64,000 nt of DNA from Rhodocyclaceae bacterium (GTDB taxonomy: Bacteria; Pseudomonadota; Gammaproteobacteria; Burkholderiales; Rhodocyclaceae): contig JALNXH010000009.1 of NCBI GenBank assembly GCA_023230455.1, positions 1-64,000 on the forward strand. Reading direction: 5' to 3'. Made by a program: the position numbers and the translations under genes. Shown here one piece after another: positions 58,306-64,000 of the stretch; the first letter of the stretch is position 1; each line of letters opens with the position of its first letter. The notes beneath the pieces were generated by a model. That model did no database searches and had not been told where the DNA came from. It saw only the letters and a program-made list of their open reading frames with translations.

Positions 58306-59493
58306 TTAGAGTCGTTCGTAAATCGTCGTAATGCCTTGCCCGCCGCCGATGCACATCGTCGCCAGGCCGTAACGGCCCTGAACACGGTGCAGTTCGTGCA
58401 GCAGCTTGGTGACGATGATGGCTCCCGTCGCCCCCACCGGATGGCCCAGCGCCACCGCGCCACCGTTCGGGTTGGTCTTCTTCGGATCAAGGCCGAGGCC
58501 TTTGAGCACCGCCAGCGACTGGGCGGAGAAAGCTTCGTTGGATTCGATCACGTCGATCTGGTCGAGTGTCAGGCCGGCCTTTTTCAGCGCGACCAGGGTC
58601 GAGGGGATGGGGCCCTCGCCCATCAGCTTGTTATCGACTCCGGCAATACCCCAGGCTACCAGCCTTGCAATCGGCTTGTAGCCGGCGCGAGCTGCCGCTC
58701 CGGCCTCGGCCAGCACTATAGAGCCGGCACCGTCATTGATACCGGACGCATTACCGGCTGTCACCGTACCGTCCTTTTTGAACGCCGGTTTCATCTTCGC
58801 CAAACTTTCGGCAGTGACGTCGGCACGCGGACGCTCGTCGGTTTCGAACAGCGTGACGCCCTTGCGGGTGACCAGTTCCACTGGAACGATTTGCGACTTG
58901 AAGTGGCCGGCCGCTTGGGCGGCCAGGGCGCGGCGTTGCGATTCGAGGGCGAAGGCATCCTGTTCTTCGCGGCTGATGCCCCACTTGGCCGCCACATTCT
59001 CGGCAGTAATGCCCATGTGATAGCCCTCGAACGGGTCGGTAATCACCGAGACCATCAAATCCACCACCTTGGCGTCGCCCATGCGGGCGCCGAAACGGGC
59101 TGTCGGCATCAGGTAGCCGCCCCTGGACATGACTTCGGTGCCGACGCCAAGACCGAAATCGGCGTCGCCGGTAATGATCGCCTGGGCGGTCGAAACGATG
59201 GCCTGCTGCGACGAGCCGCAGAGACGATTCACCGTCACGGTGACATGCTTGGCCGGATCGAGGCCGCCCTTGACGCTGGCAACGCGACCGACGTAGGGGG
59301 AACGGTGGTCGGTGGGAATCACCGAGCCGACGGCAACGAAGCTCACCTGATCGGGGTCGACACCGGCGCGTTTGATCGATTCGCGCACCACCAGAGCGCC
59401 GAGCTCGCCCGGTTCCTGATCCTTCAGCGCCCCGCCGAATTCTCCTACCGCAGTACGCACCGCACTCAACACCACGACTTCTCTATTTGCCAT
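58306..59493 (-). CDS. Acetyl-CoA C-acyltransferase (thiolase)
   Basis: 395 residues. Catalytic Cys in VNRLCGSSQQAIVSTAQ, GGMESMS-like EVMSRGGYLMP, the catalytic His in NGGAVALGHPVGATGA, and the second Cys in MCIGGGQGITTIY. The biosynthetic type (PhaA/BktB-like), which joins acetyl-CoA units for polyhydroxyalkanoate or takes part in short-chain acid metabolism, fits best. A fatty-acid breakdown role cannot be excluded, given the acyl-CoA synthetase and enoyl-CoA hydratase at the right end. Confidence 0.92.
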   Translation of the reverse strand: MANREVVVLSAVRTAVGEFGGALKDQEPGELGALVVRESIKRAGVDPDQVSFVAVGSVIPTDHRSPYVGRVASVKGGLDPAKHVTVTVNRLCGSSQQAIVSTAQAIITGDADFGLGVGTEVMSRGGYLMPTARFGARMGDAKVVDLMVSVITDPFEGYHMGITAENVAAKWGISREEQDAFALESQRRALAAQAAGHFKSQIVPVELVTRKGVTLFETDERPRADVTAESLAKMKPAFKKDGTVTAGNASGINDGAGSIVLAEAGAAARAGYKPIARLVAWGIAGVDNKLMGEGPIPSTLVALKKAGLTLDQIDVIESNEAFSAQSLAVLKGLGLDPKKTNPNGGAVALGHPVGATGAIIVTKLLHELHRVQGRYGLATMCIGGGQGITTIYERL

Positions 59494-59524
59494 TTTGTTA
59501 CCGCTCCTGATGAAAGTTCGACAT

Positions 59525-60454
59525 CTATCCCACCCAGCTGGATACCCAGACCAAGGCCAGAACCATCAGTCCCAGCAACAGGGTACGCCAGACAAGTCCT
59601 ATAGTGCTCTGCATGTAATCAGCATCGGCCTCTTCGCCCAGACCCAGTTCGGGCCGATCGCCGAGGTCGAGCCCCTCGCGTACCGGCTGGCCGAGGCGCA
59701 CGCCGATGGCGCCGGCCCCGCTGGCGATGAGGATGCCGGCGGAGGCATCGGGCCAGCCCGATGCTTGGGTGCGCCAGCAGAACACTGCATCCTCGAAATC
59801 GCCGACGACGGCGAAGCCCGCCGCCGAAAGCCGCACCGGCAACCAGTCGATGATGGCGAAGGCGTGGCGCGAAAATTCGCTGAAACGGCCGACCGCCAGC
59901 GTTGCCGGATCGCTGCGCATACTCCAGCAGGCGGCGAAAAACGCTGCCAGCCGATAGAGCAAGGCGCCGCCGGGTCCGATCAACGCGAAACAGGCCAGCG
60001 GCGCATACACGTGGCGATGCGATGCGACCAGCGCCTGTTCGATCGACAGGCGGGCGATTTCATTGCTCGAAAGGCGGTCCGCCACGCTGCCGCGCCACTG
60101 CCCGAGCAACGCACGAGCATGGTCGAGCTCGCCCATGCGCAACGCGAGGTGGATATCGGTAAAAAAATGGCTGAACTGCCGAAAACCCATCGTCACGTAG
60201 AGCACCGCAATGCCGAAAAGCAGTGCCAGAAAAGGCTGTAGCCAGAGCAGCGCTAGGTAGATCCCCTGTACCACGGCAGCCGGCAGAGCCACCGCCAAGC
60301 ACCAGGCGATCACGCCCTGACGGTACTGCCCGTCGTTGAGACGGGATTCGAGAAATTCGGCCAAACCGGCCAGCGGGGCATCGACCCAGCGCGCAGCGGC
60401 GAGAGGGCGAAACTGCTCGATGATGAGCGCAATCACAGCGACAAAAAGGCTCAC
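59525..60454 (-). CDS. CobD/CbiB-family membrane protein
   Basis: 309 residues from the GTG at 60454, which overlaps the NUDIX stop (GTGA); translation would begin with SLFVAVIALIIEQFRPL. Four or so membrane helices, including PLACFALIGPGGALLYRLAAF and the C-terminal TLLLGLMVLALVWVSSWVG. It resembles cobalamin synthesis CobD (GPGGALLYRL is close to the family motif) and AmpE. No other cobalamin genes are adjacent, and betaproteobacteria carry such a gene widely, so a B12 role is uncertain. Confidence 0.75.
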   Translation of the reverse strand: MSLFVAVIALIIEQFRPLAAARWVDAPLAGLAEFLESRLNDGQYRQGVIAWCLAVALPAAVVQGIYLALLWLQPFLALLFGIAVLYVTMGFRQFSHFFTDIHLALRMGELDHARALLGQWRGSVADRLSSNEIARLSIEQALVASHRHVYAPLACFALIGPGGALLYRLAAFFAACWSMRSDPATLAVGRFSEFSRHAFAIIDWLPVRLSAAGFAVVGDFEDAVFCWRTQASGWPDASAGILIASGAGAIGVRLGQPVREGLDLGDRPELGLGEEADADYMQSTIGLVWRTLLLGLMVLALVWVSSWVG

Positions 60455-61068
60455 GCTCCGGCCTCCAATTCGATATGTGCGCGCAGCAGATGCATCAGAT
60501 TCACCAACATTCCTGCAGTGGCGCCCCAGATGTAATGGCTCTGCCAATGCATGGCCCAGAACTGGCGTTTGGGGCCTGACTTGTCCAGACTGTCGCGCCG
60601 CCAGTTGGCCGGATCGAGCATCACCGGCAAGGGAACCTCAAACACGTCGGCCACCTCGAAATCGTCCAACTTCAGATTCAGCGGCGGCGTCACCAGGCCG
60701 ACCACCGGCGTGACGCGGAAGCCGGTAATGGTTGGAAATTCGGGCATCCAGCCAATCACCTCGACCTGACTGGGTGCCAACCCCACTTCCTCCCAGGCTT
60801 CGCGCAACGCGGTGGCAGTTGGATCCTTGTCCTCCGGATCGCGATGGCCACCGGGGAAACTGACTTGGCCGGCGTGGTCATTGAGGTGGGCGGTACGCTG
60901 CGTCAACAGCACCGTCAGTCCGGTCGGCCTCAGCACCAGCGGCACCAGCACGGCGGCTGGCTTCTCCGCAGGACTTTCGAGCCACCCCTTCTCCGGCACG
61001 ACCAGATTGTCGCGGCGAAACAGAGCGCGCAACTGCTGGATAGAGGGAGAAACGATCAGGCTGTTCAC
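60451..61068 (-). CDS. NUDIX hydrolase, CoA pyrophosphatase type
   Basis: 205 residues. The Nudix box is in FPGGHRDPEDKDPTATALREAWEEVGL. Directly before it, LLTQRTAHLNDHAGQVSFPGG resembles the NuCoA motif of coenzyme A pyrophosphatases (NudL), except that the expected Arg after the first segment is Asp. It probably cuts CoA or related dinucleotides. Overlaps the CobD/CbiB-like gene by four bases. Confidence 0.85.
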   Translation of the reverse strand: MNSLIVSPSIQQLRALFRRDNLVVPEKGWLESPAEKPAAVLVPLVLRPTGLTVLLTQRTAHLNDHAGQVSFPGGHRDPEDKDPTATALREAWEEVGLAPSQVEVIGWMPEFPTITGFRVTPVVGLVTPPLNLKLDDFEVADVFEVPLPVMLDPANWRRDSLDKSGPKRQFWAMHWQSHYIWGATAGMLVNLMHLLRAHIELEAGA

Positions 61069-61143
61069 TGGCTTTGGCAGAGGGACGTCCGGGGAGCGCT
61101 AGAATGCCGCGCAGATACTGCAATCAAGTGCGAGCCGCACGAA

Positions 61144-61860
61144 ATGAGCCGACTCAACAAACCCATCGCTGTTTTCAGACATAGTCCGCTCGAAGGGCCC
61201 GGCTATTTTGCCACATTCCTCGATCGCCACTCGATTCCCTGGGAGCTGATCCGCATCGACGAAGGGGCCGCCGTGCCTAATTCCGTTGCAGGCTTCGCCG
61301 GGCTTTGCTTCATGGGCGGGCCGATGAGTGTCAATGACGAGCTGCCCTGGATCCGTCAGGTGCTGGAACTGATCCGCACTGCGGCTGCCCGCGATGTGCC
61401 GGTGATCGGCCACTGCCTCGGCGGCCAACTGATATCGAAAGCCCTCGGCGGACGGGTTACACGCAATCCGACGAAGGAAATCGGCTGGGGTGCCGTGACC
61501 CCCGTTCGCGACACTCCGGTGGCCGCCGAATGGCTAGGCGACATTGATGTCTTCGAAGCCTTCCACTGGCATGGCGAGACGTTCTCGATCCCCCACGGAG
61601 CCACCCGGATTCTCGCTAGTGCGCACTGCGCCAACCAGGCCTATGCCCTTGGCCCCCATCTCGGAATGCAATGCCACGTCGAGATGACCGAGGACATGAT
61701 CCGGCAGTGGAGTCGGCAATGGGCGGATGAATACGCCGCCCCCGGCCCGGCCGTGCAAACGCCGGAGCAGATGATGGAACACGCCGCCGCCCGCATCGCC
61801 GCGATGCGGGTCGTCGCCGACCACCTCTATGCCCACTGGATCGGCGGGCTCAAGCACTGA
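61144..61860 (+). CDS. Class I glutamine amidotransferase-like protein
   Basis: 238 residues from the ATG at 61144. Catalytic triad: Cys in VIGHCLGGQLISKALGG, His and Glu in LGMQCHVEMTEDMI. The N-terminal GFAGLCFMGGPMSVND is the oxyanion region. It stands alone, not fused to a synthetase, like GuaA-like amidotransferases or gamma-glutamyl hydrolases of unknown substrate. Fifteen bases separate it from the acyl-CoA synthetase, so they are probably one transcript. Confidence 0.85.
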   Translation: MSRLNKPIAVFRHSPLEGPGYFATFLDRHSIPWELIRIDEGAAVPNSVAGFAGLCFMGGPMSVNDELPWIRQVLELIRTAAARDVPVIGHCLGGQLISKALGGRVTRNPTKEIGWGAVTPVRDTPVAAEWLGDIDVFEAFHWHGETFSIPHGATRILASAHCANQAYALGPHLGMQCHVEMTEDMIRQWSRQWADEYAAPGPAVQTPEQMMEHAAARIAAMRVVADHLYAHWIGGLKH

Positions 61861-61874
61861 CACAAGGAACGGCC

Positions 61875-63398
61875 GTGGACATGATTGGACTGGCGGAATG
61901 GTTTCGTCGCCGCGCGCTGCGCACACCGGACCGGGCGGTACTCACCTTCGAAGGGGAAACCTGGCGCTGGAGCGAAATGCAACAGCGTATCGAACGCCTG
62001 GCCACGGTTCTGGCGGCAGGCGGCTTAACCCCGGGTGAGCGGATCGCTTACCTCGGATTCAATCACTCGATGTTCCTCGTCGCGCTGTTCGCCACGGCGC
62101 GTATCGGGGCCATTTTCGTGCCGCTGAATTTCCGGCTCACCAGTCACGAACTGGATTTCCTCGTCAACGATGCGGAAGTCCATACGCTGCTGGCCGACGC
62201 CGACCACCGGGGACTCATCGATGCAGTGCGCGCAAGCCTGCCCTGCCGCCGCTATATCGGCCTCGGCAAGGCTGCCGCCGGCTGGGAAGACGGTGATGCC
62301 CTGATGCGCTCCGTGGCCGAAACGTCGCCCGCCGCCCAGGTGGCGGGCGACGACGTGGCAACCATTCTGTACACCTCGGGCACCACCGGGCGGCCGAAAG
62401 GCGCGATGCTGACCCACCGCAATCTGTGGGCCAACAACCTGAATTGGATGCTCACCGTGAATTACAACGGCGACGATACGGCGCTGACATCTGCACCGCT
62501 GTTCCATTCCGGCGGCCTGTGCGTCATCACACTGCCGACGTTGATGGCCGGCGGCCATGTGGTTCTGCAAAAACATTTCGATGCAGGAAAATTCCTCGAC
62601 GCCATAAAACGCTATCGGGTAACGTCGATTTTCGCCGTGCCGGCCATGATGCTCTTCGCCAGCCAGCATGCCGGATTCGCCGACGCAGACCTCTCCAGCC
62701 TGCGCATCATCGTCGCCGGCGGGGCGCCGGTGCCGGAACCCCTGTTGCAGATTTACAGCATGCGCAACATTCCTGTCAGCCAGTGCTGGGGCATGACCGA
62801 AACCTCCACCGGCGCCACCTTTCTCAACACCGACGAAGCGATCAGCCATCTCGGTTCCTGCGGCAAGGCCGGTGTGCTCAACGACGTCCAGCTGGTGGAT
62901 TTCTCCGGCCGACCGCTGGAGACCCCGCGCACGCCCGGCGAACTGTGCGTACGTGGCGACACGGTGATGAAAGGCTACTGGAAACAGCCTGAAGCCACGG
63001 CAGCCGCCCAAGGACCGGACGGATGGTTCCGCACCGGCGATGTCGCCTATCGGGACGAGGACGGCTACTACTACATCTGCGACCGACTGAAGGACATGAT
63101 CATCAGCGGCGGGGAGAACGTCTATCCAGCAGAGATCGAGAGCGTGCTATACGACCATGCGGCAATCGCCGAGGTTGCGGTAATCGGCGCAGAAGACGCA
63201 CGCTGGGGTGAGCGGGTGGTCGCGGTAGTCGCCCTGAAACCGGGAGCAACGCTGACCCTGGAGGAATTGCAAGCCTTCGCCGGCGAGCGGCTGGCGCGTT
63301 ACAAGCTTCCGAAAGAGTTGCGCGTCGTCCCCGCGCTGCCGCGCAACACCTCGGGCAAGGTAATCAAGTCGGAACTCCGCACAGCCCCAACCGACTAA
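61875..63398 (+). CDS. Acyl-CoA synthetase (AMP-forming)
   Basis: 507 residues from the GTG at 61875, with AAGGA 5 bases before; an ATG two codons later is also possible. ANL superfamily: P-loop-like TILYTSGTTGRPKGAMLTH, core motif CWGMTETSTGATFLN, GWFRTGDVAYRDEDGYYYI hinge, and the catalytic Lys in LPRNTSGKVIKSEL. It activates a fatty or related organic acid to its CoA ester. Close to long/medium-chain types; chain length not decided. Confidence 0.92.
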   Translation: MDMIGLAEWFRRRALRTPDRAVLTFEGETWRWSEMQQRIERLATVLAAGGLTPGERIAYLGFNHSMFLVALFATARIGAIFVPLNFRLTSHELDFLVNDAEVHTLLADADHRGLIDAVRASLPCRRYIGLGKAAAGWEDGDALMRSVAETSPAAQVAGDDVATILYTSGTTGRPKGAMLTHRNLWANNLNWMLTVNYNGDDTALTSAPLFHSGGLCVITLPTLMAGGHVVLQKHFDAGKFLDAIKRYRVTSIFAVPAMMLFASQHAGFADADLSSLRIIVAGGAPVPEPLLQIYSMRNIPVSQCWGMTETSTGATFLNTDEAISHLGSCGKAGVLNDVQLVDFSGRPLETPRTPGELCVRGDTVMKGYWKQPEATAAAQGPDGWFRTGDVAYRDEDGYYYICDRLKDMIISGGENVYPAEIESVLYDHAAIAEVAVIGAEDARWGERVVAVVALKPGATLTLEELQAFAGERLARYKLPKELRVVPALPRNTSGKVIKSELRTAPTD

Positions 63399-63406
63399 CC
63401 TACCGC

Positions 63407-64000
63407 CTATTTTTTCAGAAAGAAATTTATCCGCGTCAGAAGTTCCGGTGCGGCGGCGAGGTCGCGTAGGTGGAGACGCTCCAGTTCCATCATCTCGTCG
63501 AAGGTGCGGGTTGCCGCGGCATCGACCAAGTTGCGGGCAGCTCGAACCGCTGCCGCGGGAACCTTTGCCAAAGACTGCGCAACCTCCTGAGCCCGTGCGA
63601 GCAACCTGTCGTCCTCAACGACCTCCCACACCAGGCCAAGGTGCTGGGCATGCTCGGCGCCGATCGCTTCGCCAAGCAACATCACCGCCAGCGCGCCCTG
63701 GCGACCGATGGAACGCTGCAACAGCCAGCTGGCGCCGAGATCGGAAACGATTCCGAGCTGAGTGGTCTGGACGATCTTTATCTTCGCCGCACGGCCGGCC
63801 AGGATAACGTCGCCGCACAGAGCAATGCCGGCCGCGCCGCCGGCCGCGATACCGTTGATGGCGATGACGACGGGCTTCGGGAAGGCCATCAGCGCAGACA
63901 TCATCGGACCGAAGTGTTTGGCCATCGCGTCGCTGACCTGACGCCCCAAATCGATATGGCCGTCGGCCTGGGGTGCAGGCGCCAGGGAAGTCAGATCGCC
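63407..64000 (-). CDS. Enoyl-CoA hydratase/isomerase, N-terminus cut by window edge
   Basis: 198 residues are visible and the frame is open to base 64000, so the start lies to the right of the window. The first visible residues GDLTSLAPAP follow the family's FCAGGDL region. Next come PKPVVIAINGIAAGGAAGIAL (oxyanion hole), DVILAGRAAKIKIVQ and GLVWEVVEDDRL. Crotonase fold; the catalytic pair is not diagnostic from this part. Convergent with the acyl-CoA synthetase gene and 8 bases away from it, so the two probably serve the same acid breakdown route. Confidence 0.9.
   Translation of the reverse strand, partial: GDLTSLAPAPQADGHIDLGRQVSDAMAKHFGPMMSALMAFPKPVVIAINGIAAGGAAGIALCGDVILAGRAAKIKIVQTTQLGIVSDLGASWLLQRSIGRQGALAVMLLGEAIGAEHAQHLGLVWEVVEDDRLLARAQEVAQSLAKVPAAAVRAARNLVDAAATRTFDEMMELERLHLRDLAAAPELLTRINFFLKK

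Noticed and set aside
57183..58490. Longer version of the AI-2E family protein starting near 58490
   Set aside because: The extra N-terminus is Arg/Ser-rich without family similarity and crosses the thiolase terminator and part of the thiolase gene.

Overview
The window looks like the chromosome of a betaproteobacterium, most likely of the Rhodocyclales (Dechloromonas/Azonexus-like). Pointers are the gene orders pheA-hisC-tyrA, rpoE-rseA-mucB-rseC-degP and rpmF-plsX-fabH-fabD-fabG-acpP-fabF, the tmRNA tag peptide ANDERFALAA, a complete System I cytochrome c maturation operon, and many multihaem cytochromes. The genus is inferred from gene order and protein style, not from a search.

Layout: 1-839 is the right end of an integrated element: the N-terminal part of a tyrosine recombinase runs off the left edge, next to a duplicated 3' part of a tRNA-Ser(GGA) gene. 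900-8818 is a minus-strand block gyrA-serC-serA-pheA-hisC-tyrA (DNA gyrase, serine and aromatic amino acid synthesis). 8952-12560 holds mtaD, an OmpA-family gene and ubiG, then a decayed gph, a circularly permuted (two-piece) tmRNA gene and tRNA-Ser(GCU). 12611-15760 has lysC, a small Xre regulator with a readable self-regulated promoter, a radical SAM gene and queD.

15774-31468 is the most interesting part, all on the minus strand. In transcription order it contains a sensor kinase and LuxR-type response regulator, two perfect palindromes and a promoter, a monohaem cytochrome c, a decahaem MtrA/DmsE-type cytochrome, an MtrB/PioB-type outer-membrane barrel, a nine-haem cytochrome c fused to a membrane cytochrome b (CbcL-like), and then ccmABCDEFGHI. 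Together these could form an electron path between the quinone pool and the cell exterior, with its own regulator and the haem-attachment machinery directly downstream. No outer-surface cytochrome (MtrC/OmcA type) is visible.

31675-36010 has tRNA-Glu, a glutaredoxin-like gene and the sigma-E envelope stress operon. 36211-46697 holds nadB, ygfX, the fatty acid synthesis cluster, yceD, maf, an RsmI-like methylase and a signal peptide peptidase. 46694-51863 has a Rieske protein, a HAD phosphatase, rluC and rne with a long leader. 51924-56638 carries two cyclic-di-GMP enzymes: one has a predicted periplasmic haem sensor, the other a haemerythrin domain. The right end (56797-64000) has YchJ, an AI-2E family membrane protein, a thiolase, a CobD/CbiB-like protein, a NUDIX hydrolase, a glutamine amidotransferase, an acyl-CoA synthetase and an enoyl-CoA hydratase cut by the window edge.
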